From assembly GCA_036399695.1 (NCBI GenBank), contig DASWMP010000115.1, positions 1 through 12,983 on the forward strand: a stretch of 12,983 bases of DNA, given 5' to 3'. This document shows positions 6,084 to 12,882 of this stretch, in pieces. This DNA comes from DASVEE01 sp036399695 (GTDB lineage Bacteria; Acidobacteriota; Thermoanaerobaculia; Gp7-AA8). The notes beneath the pieces are model-generated. The model saw only the letters and a program-made list of their open reading frames with translations. It did not search any database and was not told the origin of the DNA. Each line of letters begins with the position of its first letter. Positions within the stretch are counted from its first letter, which is position 1. A program made the position numbers and the translations under genes.

Positions 6084-6848
6084 TCAGTACTCCGGCCGCC
6101 AGTCGTACAGCCGCAGGTCGGCCACGTCGGCGAAGCCGCATCGCTGGTAGACGGTGAAGCCCATCTCGCTCGATTGCAGGACCGCCCGTTTCGCGCCGCG
6201 CTCGTGGCCGTGCTGCATGCCGGCCAGCGTCACGGCGCTGCCGATGCCGCGGCCGCGGGCCTCAGGGAGCGTGGCCACGTGGTAGATGCCGACCAGCTCT
6301 CCGGCCACCAGTACCGAGGTCGTGGCCACCGGCTTGCCGTCGAGCAGGCCGACGAAGTGGGCCCAGGTGTCGTGGTTGCCGAAGCCGAACTGTTCGTAGC
6401 CGGCGCGCCAGACCGCCCCTTCGCCGGGTGGACGGTGGAAGGTGGGCAGGAGGACGCTGAGCCAGTCGTCGAAACCGCGCGCGTCCTCGACCCGCACCAG
6501 CGAGACGCCGGGCGCCAGCGGCACGTCGAAATCCACCTTCGCCATGTCCGCCACCATCCCCTTGGCGTCGAAGGCGAACCGCAGCCCGCTCGCCTTCAGC
6601 GTGACCTCCAGCTCGAGCGGCCGCGTCGACGGCGTGAGCCACCAGCGGAAGGGCATCCTGCGGCTCTGGTAGAAGTCCAGCACCGCCGGGACGTCGGGGT
6701 CGGCACTCGTGGCGATGCCGTTGAAGAAGGTCAGCGGGACGTCTGTGACCGAGCCGTACACACCGTGCGCGTCGAGGAGTTGGGCGTTGCGGAGGCGGCT
6801 GAAGCTCTCGAAGCAGGAACGGGAGATGGTATCGAGGTCGTCGAACAT
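6084..6848 (-). CDS. GNAT-family N-acetyltransferase
   Basis: A 254-aa protein from the ATG at 6846-6848. The C-terminal half is a GNAT domain: the acetyl-CoA pyrophosphate loop is ARGRGIG (197-203) after the beta-4 strip GIYHVATLPE, and the end has GFTVYQRCGF (230-239), the usual motif-B tyrosine and GF pair. Residues 1-110 form a less familiar N-terminal region with WW at 69-70, as in two-lobed acetyltransferases of this length. The acceptor is unknown. The start lies 24 bp from the oppositely oriented MFS start, so the two genes share a very short control region. The open frame continues far upstream (to 7880), but that part lies antisense to the MFS gene and is arginine- and histidine-rich shadow sequence. 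No Shine-Dalgarno sequence is visible. Confidence 0.88.
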   Translation of the reverse strand: MFDDLDTISRSCFESFSRLRNAQLLDAHGVYGSVTDVPLTFFNGIATSADPDVPAVLDFYQSRRMPFRWWLTPSTRPLELEVTLKASGLRFAFDAKGMVADMAKVDFDVPLAPGVSLVRVEDARGFDDWLSVLLPTFHRPPGEGAVWRAGYEQFGFGNHDTWAHFVGLLDGKPVATTSVLVAGELVGIYHVATLPEARGRGIGSAVTLAGMQHGHERGAKRAVLQSSEMGFTVYQRCGFADVADLRLYDWRPEY

Positions 6849-6856
6849 CCGCCCGG

Positions 6857-6864
6857 AGTATAGT
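6857..6864. promoter_or_regulatory. Candidate bidirectional -10 element between GNAT and MFS genes
   Basis: The only AT-rich stretch between the two start codons is AGTATAGT. On the plus strand it gives TATAGT (6859-6864), 8 nt before the MFS TTG; on the minus strand TATACT (6857-6862), 8 nt before the GNAT ATG. Each is one base from TATAAT. The near-symmetry and equal spacing suggest one site firing both ways with leaderless or near-leaderless transcripts. Neither direction has a convincing -35 box. Confidence 0.45.
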
Positions 6865-6872
6865 CCCGGCGC

Positions 6873-8093
6873 TTGAGCGCGAACCCCTACGCCCCGCTGC
6901 GCGTTCCCGATTTCCGCAAGCTCCTCGTCAGTTACGGCGCGCTGACGGTGGCGCGCGAGGCGCAGATCGTGGTCATCGGCTGGCAGCTCTTTGCCCGCAC
7001 GGGCGATCCGCTGGTGCTCGGGTTGATCGGGCTGGCCGAGGCGCTGCCGTACATTGGCGTGGCGCTGTATGCGGGGCATATCGCCGACCGGCTGGAGCGG
7101 CGGGCCGTGGCTGTCGTCGGGACGCTCGGGATGCTGGTCTCGGCGATCGCGCTGCTGCTCTTCACGCTCGAGCCGCGGTTGCTGTCGGGCGGGATCTGGC
7201 CGGTGTACCTGGTGATCTCGCTGTCGGCGATCGCGCGGAGCTTTACGCGGCCGGCCGTGACGGCGCTGTCGGCGGAGGTGATTCCGCGCGAGCTCTATCC
7301 GCAGGGCATCGCCTGGCGGACCTCGACGTGGCAGCTCGCCGCGATCGTCGGGCCGGCGTTCGGCGGGATGATGTACGGCTTCGCCGGGCCGGCGTGGGCG
7401 TACGGCACGGTGGTGGTGCTGATGGCGGCCTCGGTGCTGGCGATCTTCACGGTGACGCACCGCGTACGCCCGGTGGCGCAGGAGGAGATGCCGCTCGGCG
7501 CCAGCCTGACCTCCGGCATCCGCTTCCTCTGGAACGAGCCGGTGATCCTCGGCGCGATGACGCTGGACCTGTTCGCCGTCCTGTTCGGCGGCGCCACGGC
7601 GCTGCTGCCGGCCTTCGCCAAGCTGCTGGAAGCGGGGCCGCAGGGGCTGGGCGTGTTGCGCGCCGCGCCGGCCATCGGCGCGATCCTGACCGGCATCTAC
7701 ATCGCGCACCGCCCGCCGATGAAGCACGCCGGCGTGGCGCTGCTGCTGTCGGTGGCGGCGTTCGGGGTGTGCATGTTGTGCTTCGCCCTGTCTCGCTGGT
7801 TCTGGGTGTCGTTCGCGCTGCTGTTCGCCAGCGGGATGGTGGACAACGTGAGCGTGGTCATCCGCTCGACGCTCGTGCAAACGCGAACACCCGAAGGGAT
7901 GCTCGGGCGCGTGTCCGCCGTGAACCAGATTTTCATCGGCGCGTCGAACGAGATCGGGGCGTTCGAGTCGGGGCTGGCCGCGCGGCTGATCGGAGTGGTG
8001 CCGTCAGTGCTGTTCGGCGGGTGCATGACCCTGCTGGTGGTGTTGCTGGTGGCGTTGAAAGCGCCGCAATTGCGGCGCCTCAAGACCCTATAG
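6873..8093 (+). CDS. MFS transporter (MFS_3 / EntS-like exporter type)
   Basis: A 406-aa integral membrane protein with about 11-12 hydrophobic segments. The start, VPDFRKLLVSYGALTVAREAQIVVIGWQLF, has the form of the MFS_3 group, which includes EntS-type exporters. Motif A of the major facilitator superfamily is GHIADRLERR (68-77) after helix 2. A later strip, VVIRSTLVQTRTPEGMLGRVSAVNQIFIGASNEIGAFESG (shown in parts: RSTLVQTRTPEGMLGRV and NQIFIGASNEIGAFESG), is typical of the group's second half. The substrate is unknown; efflux is the common role. The start is TTG at 6873-6875, since no ATG is near and the first in-frame GTG comes 25 codons in, after conserved residues. GGAG lies 14 nt upstream, too far for a good ribosome site. 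The TAG stop (8091-8093) falls inside the first unit of array R5. Confidence 0.88.
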   Translation: MSANPYAPLRVPDFRKLLVSYGALTVAREAQIVVIGWQLFARTGDPLVLGLIGLAEALPYIGVALYAGHIADRLERRAVAVVGTLGMLVSAIALLLFTLEPRLLSGGIWPVYLVISLSAIARSFTRPAVTALSAEVIPRELYPQGIAWRTSTWQLAAIVGPAFGGMMYGFAGPAWAYGTVVVLMAASVLAIFTVTHRVRPVAQEEMPLGASLTSGIRFLWNEPVILGAMTLDLFAVLFGGATALLPAFAKLLEAGPQGLGVLRAAPAIGAILTGIYIAHRPPMKHAGVALLLSVAAFGVCMLCFALSRWFWVSFALLFASGMVDNVSVVIRSTLVQTRTPEGMLGRVSAVNQIFIGASNEIGAFESGLAARLIGVVPSVLFGGCMTLLVVLLVALKAPQLRRLKTL

Positions 8094-8156
8094 GACTCAT
8101 GGGACCTATGGGTTCTCAGATTTTCATCCGTCCCATAGGTCCCATCTGTCCCATTG
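8088..8156. repeat. Inverted nonamer array R5, likely two-way terminator
   Basis: Units CTATAGGAC, TCATGGGAC and CTATGGGTT (8088-8114) are followed by GTCCCATAG, GTCCCATCT and GTCCCATTG (8130-8156). A perfect 14-bp stem, ATGGGACCTATGGG (8099-8112) with its complement (8132-8145), encloses a 19-nt loop. It fills the 69 bp between the convergent MFS and M16 genes, where a bidirectional terminator is expected. There is no long T-tract. The same 14 bases occur in R3, 6 kb away. Confidence 0.92.
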
Positions 8157-8162
8157 TTGAAA

Positions 8163-10856
8163 TTACGATTTGCCCCGCAGCACCGCCACCACGTAGTTCT
8201 CATTGCTGAAATACTTGGCGGCGGCCTGCTTGAGCTCCTCGGCGGTGAGCTTCTGCGCCTCGGCGACCATCTTGTTCGTGAAGTCCAGGCCCAGACCGTA
8301 GAAGTAGTTGTGGGCGTAGTCGGCCGCGAAGGCGGGGTTGGTCTGCTGCTGGATGCGGGTCACGCCGGCCAGGTAGGACTTGGCGCGGGCGAGCTCGGGC
8401 TCGCCGAAGGCGTCGTTCTGGAGGCGGCGCAGTTCGGTGAGGAGACCTTTCTTCGCTTCCTCTTCCTTCGACGCTTCGCTGGCGAGATACGCCATGAACG
8501 CGCCTCCCTGACCGGCCGTGGCCACGTTGGCAAACACGGTGTACGCGAGTGACCGCTTGCTGCGCAGCTCCGTGAAGAGCGTGCCGGCCTGGCCGGAGGC
8601 GATCCCCTGCAGCAGGCGCAGGCGGACGTAATCGGGGTGCGATTCCGGCACGGCGGGGAAGCCGATGACGATGGCCGACTGCTTGCGGTCGCGGAACTCG
8701 ACGGTCTCGGCTCGCTGGGCCGGGGTGATGGCCAGATCCGTGGCGGCGGTCACGGCGGCGGCGGTGCGCTTCGGCAGCTTTCCGAAGGACGTCTCGGCCA
8801 GCTCCTTGGCGTCGTCGAGGGTGATGTCGCCGACGATCACGACCAGGGCGTCATCGGACGTCACGTTGCGCGCCCACCAGCCGCGCAGCGCGCCGGTGTC
8901 GAGGGCGTCGACGGAGCTCGTGTACCCCTCGGCCGGCAGGCCGTACGGGTGGTTGCGGTAGAAGACCTCGTCGAAGAGCTGGAAGGGGCGCGTCGTCGCC
9001 GAATCGGTCGAGCGCTTGATCGTTCCCTTCTGGAGGCTCTTTTCCTGGGTGATGCCTTCGGCCGGGAAGGTCGGGTTCATGACGACGTCCGACATCAGCG
9101 CCACGGCCGGACGGATGTTGCGGGAGACGGCGCTGACGACGAAGCCGAAGAAGTCGCGGTCGAGCGAGGTGCCGATCTGCGTGCCGAGGAACTCGATCTC
9201 GCGGTCGAGCTGCTCGGCGCTGCGGGACGATGTGCCGCGGCGCATGGCGCGCTGCATGAGCTGCGTGATGCCGGCGATGCGGCTGTTCTCCTGATTGCGG
9301 CCGCCGCGGAAGTAGACGCCCGCGGTGACGACCGGCGCGCCCGGACGCTCGTGCACGACGAGCGTGGCGCCGTTGGAGAGTTTCGAGGTGAGCGGTCCGC
9401 GCAGCGTCGAGGCGGAGCGCACGGGGGCGGGCGCAGCCGGGACGACGGTGGCGATTTCCTGCGCCGGCGTGGCCGCGGAGGCGGCCTGCTGCACGAAGGC
9501 GAGAGCGGCGTCGCGCGTCAGCTCTTCCGTCCCCTTCGGGCGGTAGTGGTAGAGCGTCATGTTCTCGACGGTGAGATAGCGGCGGGCGACGTCGACGATC
9601 TCCTGTGAGGTGAGCGCCTGGAGTTTGGCGAGGTCGGTGCTGATGATGCGGTAGTCGCCCTGCGCTTCGGCGTTGCCGAGCGTCTGCGCCTGCCCGAGGA
9701 CGTGCTGGAGGCCGAGGACGATGCCGGACTCGAGGCGGTTCTTGGCGAGCTGCAGCTCGTACGCGCTCGGGCCGTTCTTCTTGATGCGCTCCACTTCCTG
9801 AATGAGCTTGCGATCGGTTTCGGCGCGGTTCTTCTCGTCGAACGAAGCGTCGACCTGGAAGACGCCGACGTCCTCGAACGTGAAGTTGGAGGCGTTGGCC
9901 GTGGCGGCGCCGGTGGGGCCGACGACGTTGCGGAACAGACGGGAGGCGCGCCCTTCGCCGAGGATCGAGGCCAGGAGGCTGAGGGCCACTTCGTCCTTGT
10001 GGCGCGCGCCGGGGGTGTGCCAGCCGATGACCGTGTAGCCCTGGCGCATGTCGGCGGAGGACTGGCCGTAGCGGAACTCGGTCTGCGCCGGCTCCGAAGG
10101 GCCGCCCTGCTTCTTGAGCGTCCCCTTCGGCAGCTTGCCGAACGTGCGCTCGACGGCGCGGACGGCGTCGTCATGCTTCACGTCGCCCACGACCGTGACG
10201 ATCATGTTCTGCGGGCGGTAGAGCGTCTCGAAGAAGGCGAGGAGGTTCTCCCGCTTGATGTTGCGCAGGACCTCGTTCGAGCCGATGCGCCAGCGCTTCA
10301 TGCGGTGGCTCTGGAACATCGTGGCGTACATCCGCTCGGCCGAGACGGCGGGCGGGTTGTCGTACTTGCGGTTCGACTCCTCGACCACGACTTCCGCTTC
10401 CTTCTTCAGCTCCGCTTCATCGAAGAGAGGGTTGGCCACGGCGTCAGCCTGGATCTCGAGGCCGCGCTCGAAACTCTCTTTCGGGAGGACGAAGTAGTAG
10501 TTGGTGGTGTCGTAGATCGTGCCGGCATTCGAGAGGCCGCCGACGCCGGCGAGCTCCTGCGAGATCTGCTCGCCGCCGGGGAACTTCTTCGAGCCCTTGA
10601 AGAACATGTGCTCGAAGAGGTGGGCCATGCCGGCCACTTCGTCCGGCTCGTGAAAGTAGCCGGCCTTCACCCAGGTATTGATGGCCACGACGCCGCTGCC
10701 CGGCGCCTCGCGGGTGATGACGGTGAGGCCGTTGGAGAGCGTCTTCTTCTTGACGCCGCCGACGAACTGGTCGAGCGACGAGGCCGAGGCCGGCTCTTTG
10801 GCGAACGCGGCGGTGGTGAGCAGGAACAGCGAAAGCACAGCGAACAGACGTCGCAA
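8163..10856 (-). CDS. Secreted M16 (insulinase-type) metalloprotease, fused active and inactive halves
   Basis: An 897-aa protein with a Sec signal peptide (1-19, LLTTAAFA). The first M16 unit (about 30-440) has the inverted zinc motif HLFEH (79-83) and a third ligand Glu159 or Glu160 in EVVVEESNRKYDNPP. An Ala/Pro linker (about 450-490) leads to a second M16 unit (about 490-895) in which HxxEH is QLMQR (532-536), so it cannot bind zinc and probably forms the other wall of the peptide chamber. Many bacteria encode these halves as two adjacent genes; here they are one chain. The expected role is degradation of peptides in the periplasm. The start is TTG at 10854-10856, supported by a strong GGAGGAG upstream and by the signal peptide beginning at once; no ATG is available nearby. 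It converges with the MFS gene, and array R5 lies between them. Confidence 0.94.
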   Translation of the reverse strand: MRRLFAVLSLFLLTTAAFAKEPASASSLDQFVGGVKKKTLSNGLTVITREAPGSGVVAINTWVKAGYFHEPDEVAGMAHLFEHMFFKGSKKFPGGEQISQELAGVGGLSNAGTIYDTTNYYFVLPKESFERGLEIQADAVANPLFDEAELKKEAEVVVEESNRKYDNPPAVSAERMYATMFQSHRMKRWRIGSNEVLRNIKRENLLAFFETLYRPQNMIVTVVGDVKHDDAVRAVERTFGKLPKGTLKKQGGPSEPAQTEFRYGQSSADMRQGYTVIGWHTPGARHKDEVALSLLASILGEGRASRLFRNVVGPTGAATANASNFTFEDVGVFQVDASFDEKNRAETDRKLIQEVERIKKNGPSAYELQLAKNRLESGIVLGLQHVLGQAQTLGNAEAQGDYRIISTDLAKLQALTSQEIVDVARRYLTVENMTLYHYRPKGTEELTRDAALAFVQQAASAATPAQEIATVVPAAPAPVRSASTLRGPLTSKLSNGATLVVHERPGAPVVTAGVYFRGGRNQENSRIAGITQLMQRAMRRGTSSRSAEQLDREIEFLGTQIGTSLDRDFFGFVVSAVSRNIRPAVALMSDVVMNPTFPAEGITQEKSLQKGTIKRSTDSATTRPFQLFDEVFYRNHPYGLPAEGYTSSVDALDTGALRGWWARNVTSDDALVVIVGDITLDDAKELAETSFGKLPKRTAAAVTAATDLAITPAQRAETVEFRDRKQSAIVIGFPAVPESHPDYVRLRLLQGIASGQAGTLFTELRSKRSLAYTVFANVATAGQGGAFMAYLASEASKEEEAKKGLLTELRRLQNDAFGEPELARAKSYLAGVTRIQQQTNPAFAADYAHNYFYGLGLDFTNKMVAEAQKLTAEELKQAAAKYFSNENYVVAVLRGKS

Positions 10857-10861
10857 AGGAT

Positions 10862-10868
10862 CTCCTCC
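10862..10868 (-). promoter_or_regulatory. Strong Shine-Dalgarno of the M16 gene, fixing a TTG start
   Basis: GGAGGAG on the minus strand lies 5 nt before the TTG at 10854-10856. It is one of the clearest ribosome sites in the window, in contrast to most genes here, which lack one. Confidence 0.85.
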
Positions 10869-11017
10869 GATTGTTTTGGAACTGCGCCGGTGTCTACGCG
10901 GTGCAGAGAGGATAGTTCGAAAAATGGGATGAGAGGGCGGAATGCGGGGATGAGTGGGGGTGGGGGCCGCTACTCGGCGTGGAGATTCGCGTTGTGGGGG
11001 CGGAAGGGTTAAAACGA

Positions 11018-11109
11018 GTTGGCGGTTGGCAGTTGGCGGTAGGCAGTGGAAGAGACCTGACGCCGGGGTCCTCTACTGCCAACCGCCAACTGCCAACTGC
11101 CAACTGCCC
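11018..11109. repeat. Inverted heptamer array R6 (GTTGGCA/G units), hairpin abutting a start codon
   Basis: Left arm units are GTTGGCG, GTTGGCA, GTTGGCG, GTAGGCA and GTGGAAG (11018-11052). The right arm has TGCCAAC or CGCCAAC at 11077, 11084, 11091 and 11098. The centre adds AGAGACC pairing with GGTCCTCT around TGACGCCG, so the whole 92 nt can fold as one hairpin. The right arm ends 3 nt before the radical SAM ATG, where a Shine-Dalgarno sequence would normally sit. With the M16 upstream sequence it accounts for the 256-bp gap 10857-11112. Confidence 0.93.
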
Positions 11110-11112
11110 CCC

Positions 11113-12156
11113 ATGACCATCAAAGGCCGCGGCGCCTCCTGGAACCCGCAGAACCGCTTCGAGTCGCTCGAGTACGTGCGCGACGAAGAAGCCGTTCCCG
11201 AGGACGGTGATTCGTCCCCGCGGACGCTCTATCTGCGCGATCCATCGCGGACCATCATCGCCACGAACGACAGTCCGGACATCGGGTTCGACGCGAGCAT
11301 CAATCCGTATCGCGGGTGCGAGCACGGCTGCATCTACTGTTACGCCCGCCCGACGCACGAGTACCTCGGCTTTTCGGCCGGCCTCGATTTCGAGACGAAG
11401 ATCCTGGTCAAAGAGGATGCGCCGCAGCTCCTGCGGGAGGAGCTGAACAAGAAGAGCTGGACGCCGAAGGTCATCGCCATCAGCGGCGTGACCGACCCCT
11501 ACCAGCCGGTCGAGAAGCGGCTCGGCATCACGCGCGGGTGCCTGGAGGTGCTGGCGGATTTCCGGAACCCGGTGGGGGTGATCACCAAGAATCACCTGGT
11601 GACGCGGGACGTCGACGTCTTCCAGGAGCTGGCGCGGTACGACGCGGCGAAGGTGTTCGTCTCGATCACGACGCTGGATTCGAAGGCGGCCCGGACGATG
11701 GAGCCGCGGACGTCGTCGCCGGAGATGCGCCTGGCGGCGGTCGAGACGCTGGCGAGCGCCGGCGTGCCGGTCGGGGTGATGGTGGCGCCGGTGGTCCCGG
11801 GCATCACGGATCACGAGATGCCGGCCATCCTCGCGGCGGCGAAGAAGGCCGGCGCGAAGTGGGCCGGCTTCGTCGTGCTGCGTCTGCCCTGGGCCGTGGC
11901 CCCGCTCTTCGAGCAGTGGCTGGAGGAGCACTACCCCGACCGGAAGGACAAGGTGCTGAACCGCGTCCGCGACCTCCGCGGCGGCAAGCTCTACGACGCG
12001 AAATGGGGCGTCCGCGGCCGCGGCGAAGGCATCTTCGCCGACCAGATCCAGATGCTCTTCGACGTGGCCTGCCGCAAGCACGGCCTGAACGAGGAACGCT
12101 TCGAGCTCTCGACGGCGTCGTTCCGGCGACGAGGTTTGCAAGGGAGTCTCTGGTGA
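11113..12156 (+). CDS. PA0069-family radical SAM protein
   Basis: A 347-aa protein from the ATG at 11113-11115. The [4Fe-4S] cluster motif CxxxCxxC is CEHGCIYC (Cys69, Cys73, Cys76), within NPYRGCEHGCIYCYARPTHE, which is characteristic of the PA0069 / spore-photolyase-like branch of radical SAM enzymes. The family is widespread and its reaction is not known to me. MTIKGRGASWNPQNRFES is the expected N-terminus, so the frame's upstream extension to 10954 is repeat-derived and not part of the protein. No ribosome site precedes the ATG: the sequence there is the right arm of array R6 plus a run of C. The TGA stop (12154-12156) lies in the first GGTGAAGCA unit of the array that separates it from the NUDIX gene. 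The two plus-strand genes may be cotranscribed through that array. Confidence 0.92.
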   Translation: MTIKGRGASWNPQNRFESLEYVRDEEAVPEDGDSSPRTLYLRDPSRTIIATNDSPDIGFDASINPYRGCEHGCIYCYARPTHEYLGFSAGLDFETKILVKEDAPQLLREELNKKSWTPKVIAISGVTDPYQPVEKRLGITRGCLEVLADFRNPVGVITKNHLVTRDVDVFQELARYDAAKVFVSITTLDSKAARTMEPRTSSPEMRLAAVETLASAGVPVGVMVAPVVPGITDHEMPAILAAAKKAGAKWAGFVVLRLPWAVAPLFEQWLEEHYPDRKDKVLNRVRDLRGGKLYDAKWGVRGRGEGIFADQIQMLFDVACRKHGLNEERFELSTASFRRRGLQGSLW

Positions 12157-12260
12157 AGCAGAGGTGAAGCAGGTGAAGCAGTTGTTGGTTGTTGGTTGTT
12201 GGTTTTTGGTTGTTGGTGCCCCCGGTCCCCCACCAAAACCCAAAACCAACGACCAACAAC
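12152..12260. repeat. Compound array R7: GGTGAAGCA nonamers plus inverted GTTGTTG heptamers
   Basis: Three 9-bp units GGTGAAGCA lie at 12152-12160, 12163-12171 and 12172-12180. They are followed directly by GTTGTTG at 12181, 12188, 12195 and 12209, with GTTTTTG at 12202. After a spacer of about 15 nt the inverse arm has CCAAAAC at 12233 and 12240, CAACGAC at 12247 and CAACAAC at 12254. The arms can pair over about 30 nt. The array holds the radical SAM stop codon at its left end and stops one base before the NUDIX ribosome site at its right end. Confidence 0.93.
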
Positions 12261-12261
12261 A

Positions 12262-12267
12262 GGGAGG
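12262..12267 (+). promoter_or_regulatory. Shine-Dalgarno of the NUDIX gene
   Basis: GGGAGG lies 5 nt before the GTG at 12273-12275. It selects this start over the in-frame GTG at 12267-12269, which overlaps the site, and over upstream starts inside the repeat array. Confidence 0.75.
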
Positions 12268-12272
12268 TGCGG

Positions 12273-12770
12273 GTGGCCAATCAAATCGCAGCCGGTGAAC
12301 GGGTAGTGATCCTCGCCGACCACGGCTGGGAGTACGTCGAGCGGAAGAAGGGCAAAGAAGCGGTGGCCGTGGTGGCGGTCGTGGAGGGGAAGCTGATCCT
12401 GACCGAGCAGTTCCGGGTGCCGGTGCACGCGCGCGTCATCGACTGGCCGGCTGGGCTGGTGGGAGACGAGGAGGGAAGCAGCGATCCGGCGAAGACGGCG
12501 CAGAAGGAGCTGGAGGAGGAGACGGGGTACGTCTGCGACTCGGTCGAGCTGCTGACGAAGGGGCCGACGTCGCCCGGGATCACCTCCGAGCTGGTGTCGT
12601 TCTACCGCGCTCATGGGGTGCGGAAGAAGGGCGAAGGGGGCGGCGTCGGGGGTGAGGACATCACCGTGCATCTGGTGCCGGTGGCCGAGGCGGAGCAGTG
12701 GCTGCGGTCGCGCGGGGACGTGCTGATCGACCTGAAGGTGTGGGGCGGGTTGTACTTTTTGCGGAGCTGA
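12273..12770 (+). CDS. NUDIX hydrolase (ADP-ribose pyrophosphatase-like)
   Basis: A 165-aa protein from the GTG at 12273-12275. The order RVVILADHGWEYVER, VAVVAVVEGKLILTEQFRVPV, then WPAGLVGDEEG and KELEEETGY matches the ADP-ribose pyrophosphatase-like group of NUDIX enzymes, which cleave nucleoside diphosphates linked to another group. The NUDIX box keeps the metal-binding E-E of REUxEExG but has Lys for the usual Arg (KELEEETG) and about three extra residues (GSS) between the first glycine and the helix. The TSPGITSELVSFYRA strip downstream is typical of the group. The cytoplasmic substrate is not certain. It follows the radical SAM gene after the 109-bp array R7. A hairpin beginning 27 bp after the stop may end the transcript. 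Confidence 0.87.
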   Translation: MANQIAAGERVVILADHGWEYVERKKGKEAVAVVAVVEGKLILTEQFRVPVHARVIDWPAGLVGDEEGSSDPAKTAQKELEEETGYVCDSVELLTKGPTSPGITSELVSFYRAHGVRKKGEGGGVGGEDITVHLVPVAEAEQWLRSRGDVLIDLKVWGGLYFLRS

Positions 12771-12796
12771 CGCTCGACGCGAAGCGATCTCGGAGT

Positions 12797-12817
12797 GCGG
12801 TGGCGGCTAGCCACCGC
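12797..12817 (+). terminator. Candidate hairpin terminator after the NUDIX gene
   Basis: GCGGTGGC (12797-12804) and GCCACCGC (12810-12817) form a perfect 8-bp stem with a 5-nt loop, followed by TCTTCTATAC. The T-run is weak. The stem sequence appears again as GCGGTGGCG near 12838, so it could instead be part of the end of the insertion element to the right. Confidence 0.5.
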
Positions 12818-12882
12818 TCTTCTATACGTGTACCAGAGCGGTGGCGTTCGAAACGGGCCTCAGAATCGAGCGAAGCGGCGGT

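Noticed and set aside
6849..7880. N-terminal extension of the acetyltransferase frame
   Set aside because: This part lies opposite the MFS gene, is His/Arg/Gln-rich and has no domain; the GNAT protein has a natural ATG at 6848.
9702..11012. Long plus-strand open frame opposite the M16 gene
   Set aside because: Antisense to the protease, with low-complexity composition (E, R, V, L, H, D) and no motif; it also runs through the M16 promoter region.
10954..11112. Upstream extension of the radical SAM frame
   Set aside because: It translates the heptamer array R6 (repeating LAVGG and TANCQL-like peptides), and the family's usual N-terminus begins at 11113.
12189..12272. Upstream extension of the NUDIX frame
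   Set aside because: It translates array R7; a GTG with a well-spaced GGGAGG lies at 12273.
11904..12280. Minus-strand frames opposite the radical SAM gene
   Set aside because: Shadow frames of a gene with a clear CxxxCxxC motif on the plus strand; composition is Arg/Ser-rich without domains.
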